DNA of 64,000 nt, from positions 7,536,475-7,600,474 of the forward strand of contig NC_052407.1 of the NCBI RefSeq assembly GCF_009389715.1, given 5' to 3'. Each line of letters opens with the position of its first letter. Positions within the stretch are counted from its first letter, which is position 1. The stretch is from Phoenix dactylifera (taxonomy: Eukaryota > Streptophyta > Magnoliopsida > Arecales > Arecaceae). The notes beneath the pieces were generated by a model. The model saw only the letters and a list, made by a program, of their open reading frames with translations. It ran no database searches and had not been told where the DNA came from. Of the stretch, positions 11,900-24,745 are shown piece after piece. A program made the position numbers and the translations under genes.

Positions 11900-12690
11900 A
11901 ATAAATGCCAGTATTTCTTCCCGCTTGTATGAATTTTAACGCTCTTGCTGTCAGCTTTTTTATGTTAATTGCACAAAATAAATGTAAGCACTTAGCAAAG
12001 AATTAAAAAAAAAGAAACCAGTATTCCTCTCACTAAATCTATATTATTTTTAGGTTGCATTTGGTTGCTCAACTTTGACATTTATGAGATGACTGTATAC
12101 ATGGATAGAAATTGTTCCTAAAAATTGAAATGGTAAATCGGCAGGCACATTTGGAAATTAAGTAAAAATTTGCATTAATAGTTTTCCATTTTGCTCTTAA
12201 ACTTTTTAAATTATATTTAGTATCCAATACTTACTGCTTTTCCCTTCAATCTTAAAGTTATTTTTATTAATTATAACCCTTATTACTTTCGGTCTCTTTT
12301 TAGGTTAGTTCCAGAATAAATGCTAGTATTTCTTCCCTTGCTTGTATTAATTTTACACTCTTATTGTCAGCCTTTTTTATGTCAATCCCAAATAAAATGC
12401 AAGTATTTAGCAAAGAATTAGAAAAATAAAATGAGTATATCTCTCTCTAAATCAATATTATTTTTAAATTGCATTTGGTTGCTCATCTTCGACATTCATA
12501 AGATGAGCACATGACAACAATTGTCCCAGGAGGTTGAAATGGTATATTGATAGGCACATTTTCGAAGTTAAGTGAAAATTTGCATTAGTAGACTCTCAAA
12601 TACATACCATTTTCCACTTCGCTCTTAAACCTTTTGACTACATCTAATATCCAATACATACTGCTCTCCTCTTCACTCTTAAAGCTTTTT
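11900..12690. repeat. Two tandem units of a ~400-bp AT-rich repeat
   Basis: Each unit begins AATAAATGC(C/T)AGTATTTCTTCCC and contains TTGCATTTGGTTGCTCA and TAGTATCCAATAC-like phrases. The second unit is more diverged. Copy A of the segmental duplication holds one unit only (about 9240-9660). Confidence 0.8.
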
Positions 12691-13521
12691 TCCTACATTT
12701 AGCATTCATATGCAGGATATATTAATAACTGACCTGTCTGAGATGTATGAGAAGTAGATAACCTAAATCTATGGCTACTCATAACAACTACTATTGCATG
12801 TACTTTGTTGGCTTGTTGCTACGTGACAGATCATTTTCCTGTTACCTTCTGGTAGCCCAATCAATGCAACTGCTAAATACATGCTTAATACAATAACATC
12901 ACAATGGGAGGCAACAAGAGGGACAACATAGAAATTAGCATTTCAATTGCTTAGAAGTCTTGAAATACTTTCCTTTTTTTTTCTGTTAGCATATCAAGAG
13001 AAGCACTGATTACTCAAATGTTCACTCTAGGTTGGCCAATGCTTGAGAGGAAGCAATTTAGGATGGCCAAACAGATTAAGATCATCAACTTCATCACTGC
13101 ACTATATGTTATAGTTTTCATTTATTACTAGTTTAAAAAATATTTTGCATTGATTGATACACTGCCTGACAGCACAAGAAACATGAAGTACATGGCCATC
13201 CTACCAAAAGAAAAAAAAAAAGGAAAATTTTAGAAATATCCCCCTTGCACTTACTCCGGTTGCCTTTAAAAAATTTTAATTAGATCCTATAAGTTACTAT
13301 ACTAGCCTAATATATTCCTCCATTCATCTTCTTTAAGAAAATGGTGTCACGTACTCATCGTATGATAATTTGTTTGACCAAAATACTTCTAGTGAACAAT
13401 TAACTAGTTTTGTCGATTCTAGACACACCGATGGCGTCAATTTCTTCACATACTGTTGCCACAATTACAGTGGGCTCAAGCCCTTCATCTAGCATCGAAC
13501 TAAGGAAATCCCCCTCAACAC

Positions 13522-13566
<45 letters not shown>

Positions 13567-13596
13567 CCTGTCTAGATAGATAGATAGATAGATAGA
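13522..13596. repeat. (TCTA)n/(TAGA)n self-complementary microsatellite
   Basis: About ten TCTA units are followed, after a short CCTGTC interruption, by about five TAGA units, so the tract can fold back on itself. It lies at the place occupied by the (CT)(TA)(GA) tract in copy A, between the same flanks (CCCCTCAA on the left, AACAACCTCAAGCTT on the right). Confidence 0.9.
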
Positions 13597-14310
13597 GGCA
13601 ACAACCTCAAGCTTCCTGAGATGCACTATCAACTTCCAAGGCCCTTCTATTGATCCTCTCTTGCAACAGCAACCTCGCCTCCCTCATTTGACCTTCTTTA
13701 TCCATGGATAAGAACGGCTATCCAGACTCCATAAGAGAGAGTTTTTTTTTACTACAAAAAAAAAACACTCCATTATCCAAGAGGAGGGGGGGCACCAATT
13801 TTAAAGTCACAATGTAAAATTATGTGGTAGAGGAAGCCCACCGACAGTAGTGACTTGGGCTCGGACGATGAAGGGGTGGTGGAAGAGCTAGGCGGCAATG
13901 GAGAAGGCAGCAGACGATGAGCTCCAAAACTCTGCCTTTGACAAAATGAAACAGCATATGGCGCACATGGGGCTGGCCAGTTCCTGCCCTGCCACCTTAG
14001 CTGCTCTCCAAAGGGAACCGCGCCCATTACAACTCAAGACCATATTAAGGCCAAACCTCCAAAGGCATATATAGTTAGGGAGAGTTAGAACTCCAAAATG
14101 GAAATAGAAATGAGTAACTTTCATTTCAGCCATTTGATTAGAGTATTCTGATCTCATTCCGATGCCATTCCGAATTCAAGAGAGAAAAAATACCCTAATC
14201 CTCCAAAATCCTTCCCTGCTATTATTTAAATTCCATCCCGATTTCGATCCTATCACGAACCAAACATATCGGAAGATATGGCCATTCTCATTTCATACCA
14301 ATCCAATTCT

Positions 14311-15237
14311 ATTCCAATTCTGTTGGCGAACAAAATGCTCCCCCAAATATCGCTGGAGTAGCTATTGCAAGGAGGCATAGATGGAATGAAACGGTATGGT
14401 TTAGGAAAGGGCGAAAGGATTTCGTAAAAGCTTAACAAAGAAAGGGTTTTTTCGGTCTTTCCGGACCAGTGCATCAATCACGTTTAAGACAAAAAAAAAT
14501 GATGTTGGATGGGATCGATACGCAAGATCATATTGGGTCAGTATCGGCCACTCAAAAAATTCAATAAAAATATGTTTAAACCCAAGAAGGTATAAATGCA
14601 AATCGAACAAAGTAGAAAACATGTTTCTATAATTTTTCAAAAAAAAAAAAAAGTTTCAAAACAGGGTAATAACCTTCAGAAACAACAGGCTGCTAACAAC
14701 CAAATGCCACCATCTGGTTAGCACTGTCACAAACACAATTAACAACACCTTGCCTTACAGATAAATCCACAGGAATAGTTATTCATTACAGGGATAATCA
14801 TTCACAAGCCTGACTGGGTATCAACATGGTAAACCCAATCATGACACCACTTACTACTTTCCTATAGTATTATTATCATGGGAACCTGCACATTAAAATT
14901 CTAACACAGCTCATATACAAATGAAAAGAATACATGTATTTAGGCTAGAGTAAGCATCAATTGTTTTATAAAACATGTCATCATGCCTTGCATTCATAAC
15001 TGTTCTATCAGACAGCAGAGCTCCAAAATGGAGATCTTAATTATATCCAACTTTACAACAATTTATACCACTGCCAACATGGGTAGAGCATCATTTTTCC
15101 CAGTGGCGACTCCAACTACAACATTGGCTCACCCCTGTGTCATAGAAGATGAACTATCACTTTGTTCAGCAATTTATATTATCTTTAATAAACTTAGCAG
15201 CAGAGCATACTGATACTGCTGAAAGGGTATATAGGGT
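14311..15237. other. Spacer before the LSD1 gene
   Basis: AT-rich sequence with no recognisable gene. Because the LSD1 gene runs on the minus strand, its 3' UTR should lie in the part nearest 15237. Confidence 0.55.
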
Positions 15238-18200
15238 TTACCAGTTGCCGCTTTCATCCACGTCATCGGTTCTCAACAACAACAGGTCTGGGCCTGAGAA
15301 GCAAGTATGACAACAAAACAGAAGTTTAAGCACATAGCATATGAAGAGTAGTAATTCTCATAACCTATAGGTTAACTGGGGAAAAAAAGAAGGAAAAAAA
15401 ATAATAGAGACAAGTTAACATACAGCTGAAGTGGATGATGGCATGACTGCAGATTCATTAGGCCTACGCGCTGCAGGGATTGGAACTTCTCATATTACTT
15501 GCCTGCACGAGGGAAAGAGCAAGGAGAAGATTGAATTTTGTAAGATTCTTCCTGTAAAATCGATATAAGATGTTGTCATGAGATAGTTGGAAAAAACAAA
15601 AGAGAAGAACCGTTTGGAGATATCAACATACTCCTATGTTTGTAACATAATGACATATCGCACATTTGACTGATGGTGCTCCATATGGATACATCAGTGT
15701 TGAACGACACTGGCCACAGTTCACATGAGCAACCTGATTTGCTGCATGAGCAAACCTGATTAGAACATAATATTATAGGTAGCTCCTCATTCTACAGGTG
15801 AAAATATCAAAACTAAATTTCTACTGAACTGAAAATGATTCCAGAGCTTCCATTCAGATGTACATGCAACGGTATATATAAAGTACTTCGCAACTCTCAG
15901 GAATGCAAGGTCAGCTCTAAAATGTAATGTAATGCAGGCAAGTAATGAAACTTGCAACCATCGTACAAATGAAACTCCTACAAAAGTGGTAAATCTCCTG
16001 GTAAGCAATCCCCTCAGGAAGGGTAAAACAGATTAAATCTCATGACACCAAAATTTTAGATACCAGATTGCCCTCATCAAGTCATACATGTACAATATAT
16101 AATAAAACATATAATTTTTCTCCTCTAACAAATTTTACAAATGGTCATGATCCACTTCAAGAAGCAACCCCCTCCCCCTCTATATTTTTGGTGTTTGCGT
16201 GCCGGTGAGTTGGTTTTTTTTTTACCGGGGGAAAGAAATTAGATCGTCCTATAATGTGGCGTATAATGTGGCATCTAGAAAGAGAAAACATGCATGGAAA
16301 TAGTGCAAACTAATGACGTGCATTTGGTTCTTTATATTATATTGAAAAAAAGGCAAGAATCTAGACCTAAAAAATATTTTTAATATCATGTTAATTTATG
16401 AAAAACAAGGAAAATGCAAGCATAGCATATATGTACACAATTGAGAAGAGCTCCTTAGTGGAATATTGACCAAAGCATCAGGAGGATCATTTATAATTAA
16501 GCTAATTAATTTCAAAAGGAAAAGTCAAGAGACTTCTTTCTTGATCAAAGTGAGAAACAATGATACATGATCCATTCACATATATAGCCTCCAACATACA
16601 AAAATGACTATAATGTTGTCTGAGAACATAATAGGGAACATCCATCCATGGTTTCAATTGCCAACACACGCTCGTCCGTGCTATGTTAGTACTAGCACTC
16701 GGCGTCAGCTTGATATGGGGTACCGGCTGGGACACCTGGTATAGGAGTAGTATTGGCCTACATTGACCATGTCAGCTTAGTAAACTCCTTATTGAGATAT
16801 GTGCTCTTAAACCTTTATTGTTCAACACATCATGACATGGCATGTGCCATCATTTACTGTATAGGCCACTCTGGTTGGCGTGTGACAGTTAGACCAGTTA
16901 AATGGGCAGACCGGGCCAAGTTCAGGCTAAGGCTCAGCCAAAAATATAACTGAAATTAGTCAGGCCCGAGCCCAACCTGGCCTGGTCTTCCAACTACTTC
17001 CTAGGCCTGAGCCATACTTACTCAGGCTTCAGACTTTGAGCGGGCCTCGGGCTTCCTGGACCATTTTTTCAGTTTAAAAAATGTGTAAAAAATATTTACA
17101 AAGATTAAATATTTTAAAGGGATTGGTAAGGGTCATGAACTTGTGTTTATGGTAGTTCATAAGGAGAGTTGGCGTATAAAAGAGAGCTATTTAATATTTT
17201 TTTGGTTACTAAAACCGGATTCCTAAGGCATAAGCATACATTATATAAAATATAATATTCCGACCGGCCAGGCTAAACTAAGCATGAGCTCAGCCTGCCC
17301 TCTTGGACTTAAAATCCAGGCACAAGCCCGTCCAAAATGCTTCCAACTTGAGCAGGCCATCCAGCCCATGAACATGACGATGTCTCCAAGCAAAGCTTAC
17401 CACTTCCAAATAGAGAAGACTTAAACGACAAAGCTACAATGAAAACCTAATTATATACATTTTGTAGATTACCAAAGGGGTGTAAATACACCAAAGGACT
17501 GTTAATAAGAATCATAAATTAAGCTTTGTTAAAAAGGAATAAGAAAGGTCAAATCTCAGTTTTATATAACTCTAAGCAAAAGAAAGATGTTGATTAAGTA
17601 GTTTTGGGTACTGTTAGTTAGCAATTCTCACATGTGAACGATTTGAGAGGCTGGAAGCTTGATATCCATAAAAATAGCATCAGTAGAGAAAAGGAGGGAG
17701 GAGAAAGAGAGAGAAAGGGGGTTGGTGAGTAGGGTTCGTGCAAGTGAGTTTGGTTGGACCAGATAAAAGGGTTGATTCAAAAAAATGGTGATTTATTTTA
17801 GCACTAAGAGATAATTTTTACTTTCACTGTGGAAATTTCAGGCTATCTTTACCAGGCGGGCATCGGAAAGAGGTGTAGAAAACTTAGGCATGGTTGTTTA
17901 GTATTTCCCTACAAGGATTTGTTTGCTTTATATATAATTGTCCGATACAAACATATGATTGTTTCAACTTACTCACGTCATTAATATGGATTTTTTTCTC
18001 TTTAGATAAACTTGGCCTATAGGTTTCTTTGTATAATATTAATTTCTTTAGACTTATTATATGTACATTATACTGTTTGACCTATGTCAATATATTTCCT
18101 AGTTGATTCGCCTACTTTATCCTACTTCCCAAATTTGACTATTTTTTCAAAGGTGTATCCATCTTTCATAATCCAATACTGTCTCTAATGTCAATTCTAG

Positions 18201-21200
18201 CAAATATAGTGGAAGGAAAATTCTGGAATTGCAACCACCTCTATCTCAAATTATTTATCTATATATTTTGTAAAAGAGTTATATTTTTCCATCATAAAAG
18301 TAAGTGTGGCATAAGCAGAGAAGTAACTGTTCCATTCTCCATTTTAATATTACATAACATGTCAACTAATATTTTCAGTTATAGGCAGATCTTATTACTC
18401 CACGAATAAATGCATTTCCAAAACAGTAAAGAGGTGCCACTGACAGTTGATCAACTTCAAACAAGATTGCTAACTTCTGGTGCGACATTTTAGTACACAA
18501 GGATAAAAAATGAAGAATTCACAAGTTTTTTTCAAACAATATGCCAGCAAAAAATAAGGAGCAAAAGCAAATACCCTTTGCTCTGCTAGAACAAGATATA
18601 AACTCCAAAGGCAAGATCGCTGAAGTCCCAAAATGACCTACTTAACCCAAAAAGCTAAATAAAACAGAAAGTCACAAGCATGTATAGAAGGCGCTCTACA
18701 GTCTCACAGTACAAAAAAGTTTCGGTGCATAATGCTGTTCTTCACTGTATTTCTTGAATCTTCTATATTTCAAAGTAGCAAAGATGAAAGAATAAATAAT
18801 AACAGCACAATCCAAGAAAAAATGTTTAACAGCATGTGGTTTCTGGAGTCATGATAAACAATTTCATCCAATAACTTTATAATCTCATACTTTGAAAATC
18901 CACATTGATTTTTAACTTCTGTAAATGCAACTTCCACATGTAAAAGTTAATGGTGTAAATAAATAATGCATACCTGATCTTGCAAGATTAATTGTGTTAC
19001 AGCACGCACATCTCACACCGTTTGCGCCACGGGTATACATTAACAAAGTTCGGCAGCCTCCACATACAAGCTGAGACATTTCCATTCCTGCAGAAGTTAC
19101 AAATCAAACTTCTGAAAACACAATCTTATCAAATACATAAATCCATTTTATTAAGTTGCACTAAAGTTAGCTAATGCAAAATAAGCAATGTATATAGACA
19201 TATATACCCAGGAAACCAGTTTACGAAGATCCAATATAGCCCTCAATAACTGTTAATATGTCCACACACAAGCCTTAGTCCCATATGGTACAGCCTCTTG
19301 CCCTCTAAGCAAGAGGTTGAAATTCAATTCCGGGCGGCCTCGGCCTCCCCTTTTGACCCCTGATTAATTAATTTCTCCAACTCTCTGTGCAGTGGCTCAG
19401 CCTGCCCAGGGCCCAGGGCTCTGACCTAGGTGGGGGTGCGCATAGGGTAGCGGGTGCAGATCACCCCTGCTAGTTTCAAAACAAAAAGGGTCCCTGCTTC
19501 TAAACAATTTTTCTACTTAAGGTTGCCTGTACAGAAAAAGAGAAAGCTCTGGTCTTAAGAAACACACAATGCAGGAAGAAGAGAATACTCTATATGTTAC
19601 ATCTGAACTATAATCTCTATCTCAAAGTTAAGATATATTAATCAACAGTCCTGCTAAAATATTTACTTAAGGTTCCATCTTCATCATAATTACGTAATTC
19701 ACAAATGTTCTAAATTAGTTTGCATCACTTAGACCAGAAGGAATGATTGCTTAAGCCAGGATAGAATAATAAGACTGATGCCCACCCTAAAGGCATATTC
19801 AAGAATTATGTTTAGAATGAAATTTCTATTGTGTGATCAGCATTGCTTGACTTGCCCACCCTAAAGGCTAATCAAGAATTATGTTTAGAATGAAAATTTC
19901 TAAAGTCTGTTCAGCATTGCTCGACTTTCGTAAAAGAACCTTTTCATGTTTTTGGAAGTTCATATGCATATGTTGCTAAAACACTTTTTGATGGGTTAGC
20001 ACAGAATTAGAATGTGTACACTTAAATGGATGAGTCAGTTTTGCATCTAAGCCTAGCATGACCCATCCATAATGCAAATTGAATGTGGGGTCTAAGATCT
20101 GAATAAAAAAAAGGCTAATTCATTGGTCTGGATAGAACTCTTATGGATGTATTGGCCTGACATAACAGCTGCACCATTTTAGATCAAGTCCTATCAATCA
20201 ATTATGTTTCAACCAGTTCCCATTTTCCCAGCTCTATTCTAAACCCAATTGGTTAATCCACCTCAAAATTTGGGACAGGGCCCAATTTTCCCATCCCCCT
20301 ACTAAGGTAGGTGCCAGGTCATATCATTGTTAGACTGACCCAGTTGAACTATATGAGAAGGTAGAGAGCAAAAGAAGGGACCTAGCTTAGAGAGGGGGGG
20401 TTGGGGCTAGGGGAGGGAAGGGGGGCAAGAGAGAGAGAGGAGGAGAGAGAGAGGGAGAGAGGGAGGGAGGGGGAAGGAGAGCAAATAAGAAAATAAACAT
20501 AGAAGCAAGCACCAAAAACAAGATTGTCTAGCTTCTCCTAAAGTCATTATCTGATATTTGCTTATGCAAGAAAGTAGTCCAATCCACTATTACCTAAATA
20601 CGCATCTACTTTTACAAAAAAAAATGCTTTTGTTTCTTTCAAGTAGACCTGCTCAACAGGCAGGGCTAGGTTGGGCTCCGCTTAAGGTAACCCTTAATTT
20701 TTTCGGGCCTGAGTTTGGCCCGACCCGCTTTTCGGGCTTACTTCCTAGGCCCGAGTTGGCTATTTATCAGGCTTCAAGCTTTCGGGCCAGGATGCAGGCT
20801 TTGCCAAAGAATCGCTCTCTTAAAAAAAAAAAGCACTCGAAGAGGGGTGCGGGCGAGGGGGGCTGGTGGGCAGGGAGGAGGAGGAGGAGGAGGAGGGGAG
20901 GTGGGATGGGGACGCCGAACTGGTGAGGATGAGGAGGAGGGGGAGGAGGAGGATGAGGAGTGGAGGAGGAAGTGGGACGAGGGGTAGATGAGGCAGCCGT
21001 AGTAAGGGGGAGGAGGAGGAGGACGGGAGGGTGAGATGGGATGGGAGGTGGCCAGAGCAGTGGAAGGTGGAGGAGGAGGAGGAGGGGTGGGGGAGGTGGA
21101 ACAGGGTGTGGCTAGGGCGGCCGGATTCGTGGGGAGGAGGAGGAGGCAGACATGAGAGGGAGGTGGGACGGGGCCGGTGGGAGGAGGCGGAGGGAAGAGG

Positions 21201-23356
21201 GAGGTGGGACAGGGGGTGGTGGGAGGAGGGGAGAGGGAGGTGGGGGGAAAGAGACAGAAAGGATGAGGTGAGGAAGAAGATAAAAAAATATTATATTTTA
21301 TCTTATATAATATACAGTTTATGTTATATTATATTATATATTAAATATATTATATACATATTGGGCTTAGGCCGAGCTCAGGCCGAGTTGATGTAGACCC
21401 GAGACTAGCCCGTTTAATGGGCAGGCTTAAATTTCAGGCCCAGCCAAGCCTTCAGGCTTAACAACCAAGCTCAAATTTGTCCGAAATGGTTCGAGCTTGG
21501 GCAGGCCATCCGGTTTTTCAACAAGTCTACTTTCAAGTAAGGAAGAAATTCTTAAACAACAACTCTCATGTAGTAATTTTGTTGAATTCATTTTCATTAC
21601 AATAAGTCAGGCCTCCAATTAAATACAATATTTGTTAGTTACACTTCCATCCCTATGATACAAGAAACCAATATACCCAAAGTTGTTAATACAAAATTAC
21701 TCCAACAAAACATACAATTTCCAAAAACATTAATGACACCAGAACCTACTAATTGATGTCCAATCTTTTAAATTGGGGCACCCTCATATTCACAAATTCA
21801 ATGAACAACAAAGGAGATATTGATATCATTAGGGTCAATTGTATTTGTATTCAGATCCAAAGAATATTGGCTGACATGCCCTAGATATGGCATGATAGCA
21901 AAAGATTGAACCTCAGATACTTTAGGTGAGTAGTTACTCTATCAATTACCCATGCCTCCACACATTGTTCATCTTTTTCTAACTTATTTTGCTTAAAGCA
22001 AGACTTTCTTATAGTCAAATGATGAAACTGCATCTTGGAATATCTAATATAAATTTCATCTAATACTTTAACCTTTATATTCTTTCAAAATACTTTATAG
22101 AGACTAGTTATAGCTAGAAAACATTTTACTTTAAAAGAATGGTAATTTGGTAGCAAATAAGATCATAGTTAGTTGTGCATAACTGTATGCACAATTAGTG
22201 ATCCAATTTAAGTTGGGAATGATTGTTATGTTGTCTTATACCGCATACATGTCCACTACATATCTTTAATGAATCAAGGATAGGAAACTCTATTTGAATC
22301 AAAAATAAATACCAAGTTACAAGATTTGTTTATATTTTTCCAAGTTGGCTGGCTCTACCTTGTAAGTGAATACATAAAATTGAGTTAGCACTGCTTGCAA
22401 TAGTCAATAAGACTGCCTTTTGCCACAAATAAGCATTTTCAATGTTTCCATAAGCCAATTGTGAGCATCTCGGGATTACAAAGTGCCTATGTTTTAAGCA
22501 AGTAATTAAAAATTTTCAAGCATCCAAACCCCCAAAAGAATTTCTAAGGCATTATTTGTAAATAGTGAAAAGATATGAGAATAAAGAAAAGAATTAATGG
22601 GAAAATGATGATGATGAAATAAGCAAGAGAGAAAACAAAACAAAAGAAGATGACTAAAGAAAGGTAAACAATAAAAAGATAAAGAGGAGAAAAATAGCCT
22701 TTAATAATGATTGCAATGGCATTGCAGAAAAATTAAAGAAAAAAAAGATGACCTTCTGCCATACAACAGAATACCAATTTCCCCTTCTTAGACAACTCAA
22801 ACGTGAAATCTGAAGGGGGATGTGCAGTTTTACAGAGTTGGGGGAGGGTGGGGGTAAGGCTATGCGAGTTTTCAGCCATGTAATGGTTCACCTAGGGCCT
22901 TAGCAGCATTCAAGGGCATCTAAACAGCCAAAGTGGCCATCAGGACCGCTATTTGGAACAAAGTACTGTTCTGCAGTGCACAACATGCAATAGAAACAAA
23001 AATACATAATGCATTGAAACCAATTAATAATGATTCTTTTATGCTAGCAAAATACGTGCTTATCCTAGTCCCATTTATCAAGCCAATTTTTGTGAACCCA
23101 CCAGACTACCCAATGAGATAAAACTTCATATATATGATAAAACTAATAGTAGTAATAGTTTTGATAGTACAAAAATAATCATTAATAGTACTTTTTAATA
23201 AAAAAATAATTGACTGGCACAAGCAGAAAGCAAAATAGAATAACCTGGAGGAGGAACTGAAGTTATAGTGTTGCATATTGCACAGCATACATTAGTGGCT
23301 CCCCTAGGGTAAAGAAGAAGATTCCTGCAGCCGTTACACACAAGTTGGCTCTGCAT
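15238..23356 (-). CDS. LSD1: LSD1-type zinc-finger protein; finger exons 23356-23245, 19087-18974, 15741-15632, then tail exons 15502-15424 and 15293-15238 with disturbed frame
   Basis: LSD1/LOL proteins are plant regulators of cell death and redox responses, with three zf-LSD1 fingers (CxxC...CxxC). The first coding exon gives [20 protein letters not shown] and [15 protein letters not shown]. The second gives [19 protein letters not shown] and [10 protein letters not shown]. The third gives [20 protein letters not shown] and [12 protein letters not shown]. All splice sites are GT-AG and phases agree, giving 112 residues. In the next exon the frame reads [12 protein letters not shown] and stops at 15466-15464, so the strictly read product is 124 residues. 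A neighbouring frame encodes [20 protein letters not shown] and the last exon encodes VVVEN and VDESGNW, pieces of the usual LSD1 tail (MRVPLP..., TVVVENPMSVDESGKL). Small indels thus separate the tail from the fingers. A non-coding first exon probably ends at 24349 (donor GTAATC). The introns of 4.2 and 3.2 kb carry hAT-type elements. Confidence 0.85.
16890..17378. mobile_element. Decayed hAT-type MITE in an LSD1 intron
   Basis: The left end TAGACCAGTTAAATGGGC pairs imperfectly with the inverted right end (GCCCATGAACATG on the plus strand). Both arms are rich in GCCCGAG/GGCCTGG-type phrases, as in the element at 20644-21529. No clean 8-bp target duplication is visible, so the right boundary is approximate. 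Confidence 0.5.
19255..19480 (+). repeat. Possible tRNA-derived SINE
   Basis: The phrase CCCTCTAAGCAAGAGGTTGA followed by AATTCAATTCCGGGC looks like an anticodon arm and T arm with a box-B-like motif, as in tRNA-derived SINEs. A GC-rich body follows (GGCTCAGCCTGCCCAGGGCC). Box A is weak and neither a tail nor a target duplication was found. Confidence 0.3.
19778..19932. repeat. ~75-bp tandem duplication
   Basis: Two adjacent copies share GCCCACCCTAAAGGC, CAAGAATTATGTTTAGAATG and CAGCATTGCT, with a few substitutions and small gaps. It lies in an LSD1 intron. Confidence 0.8.
20644..21529. mobile_element. Non-autonomous hAT element, 886 bp, with intact target duplication
   Basis: The element begins TAGACCTGCTCAACAGGC and ends in the inverted partner (CAACAAGTCTA). 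It is flanked on both sides by the exact 8-bp repeat CTTTCAAG (20636-20643 and 21530-21537), diagnostic of hAT insertion. The interior has no transposase. It is an expanded GGA/GGT purine tract (about 20860-21260) followed by a very AT-rich stretch (about 21280-21360). Long open frames here are a by-product of the GGA repeat. It lies in the 4.2-kb LSD1 intron. Confidence 0.85.
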
Positions 23357-24348
23357 GCCTGAATTTCCAGTAACTCAACAGTTAGATCAAATACAGCTGA
23401 CTGGTAAAAATTCAGTACCTTGTTAACACAACTTACTAACATGAATAACTATCATTCACATAGAAAGTACACTTAATATAAGTATAATGACAATTTCCAT
23501 ACTATCTCAACAGAGGTTCGATGTTACATTAATTTGTTGATGCAACAACTGAAAAGTGTATATACATCAAACCCTAGAATCAGCAAATAGTTCATGGAAT
23601 AGCAATTCCTTCTTCCAGCTTCATGCATATATGGCATTCCTGGCTAAAGAATCATTTGCAAAGGCAAGCAATTCCAAACTACAAGTCCACACCCTCTGGT
23701 ATGCAAAGCAATCGCTCGAAAAGCATAATCTTATTCTTCTAAAGTGAACCCCCTAATGAGTTCAGAGATATCTACAGGACCTCACTTGGAAGCAGATCAT
23801 ACAATCTTACACAACTCTGCTACAAAGTATTCGAATAAGAAGCAAAAGCAATTGCTCATGGGAAACTGAACAAATTGGTGCAGTGATCTAGTATGGATTG
23901 AAACCTTCAAATAAAACACCAAGAAAACAGGGGATTTGAAATTTGAGTGCAAATTCGTACACATCCCAATGTAACAAAAACGAAGAAAAAAAGACATCTT
24001 GATGGATAACAAAACCAAAACAATCAATCTAAATACAATAAAAAAAATCCTGAAACAATAATAGCTTATCTCATTCCAATGAATAGTATAATAACTCCAT
24101 CCTGCATTTCTCAGAATGTTTACAATATCCAATGCGATTAATTAAATAAATAAATGCAATGATACACAAAAATTCAACAAAAATATCATAAAAAAGTAAT
24201 TTCCACGGTCAAACCATATCACAATACCAAAATTCCCTTTTTTTAACATAAATATCACCAAAAAGAATTTTACGACACGTCCGGCATTAAAAGAACTGAT
24301 TTTGATCATAAATCCGATGAAGAAAAATCCAAAAAAACACCGGATTAC

Positions 24349-24745
24349 CTCCGATCGAGCCGAGAAAAGGAGAAACCAAGAATCCAACGATGGAGGAGAG
24401 AGAGAAATCACCCAAATCTCGGCTCCGATTTAATAAATCCGGATGGAAACCCTTCCGCAACGAAACGCCACCCCTCCACCCCCCCCTCTTGGGAAGTGAA
24501 TGATCTTCGGATAACTGTCTCGAACCCAACGAACAATTTCTCCTTCCGATTCTTTTCTTGTGGGGGATTCGAGACGCCTCTCCGGAGGCCCGCAGGGACG
24601 ACGAACGAAGGGAATCGATTTCGTTTCTTTGTGGTTGATTTTAAAGGAAACCGACCAAAAAAACGAAAAGGAAGAGCGAGAGGAAGGAGATTTCGTCGGT
24701 TTTCGTCTAAAATTCCGCGTGGGATTGTGAGGTTATTATCGTAAA
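24349..24745 (-). promoter_or_regulatory. Probable LSD1 5' UTR exon and promoter region
   Basis: A GC-richer island ends, on the minus strand, in a good donor (GGAG|GTAATC at 24349/24348). This fits a non-coding first exon spliced to the acceptor at 23359, two bases before the LSD1 ATG. The transcription start itself cannot be placed from sequence alone. Confidence 0.45.

Larger units (their letters stand above)
11595..14310. repeat. Segmental duplication, copy B (with tRNA-Met)
   Basis: Direct repeat of copy A; the tRNA starts are 2693 bp apart. Copy B is longer because the roughly 400-bp AT-rich unit occurs twice (about 11900-12310 and 12317-12690) and is followed by about 0.8 kb not found in A. 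The GC-rich block (about 13780-14040) and the terminal block are shared with A. Divergence is modest near the tRNA and clearly higher further out. Confidence 0.85.

Noticed and set aside
13522-13596. CRISPR-like short repeat array
   Set aside because: It is a 4-bp microsatellite; there are no spacers and the window is a plant nuclear genome.
20558-21396. Glycine/arginine-rich open frames of 90-122 residues
   Set aside because: Translations of the GGA repeat inside a hAT element.
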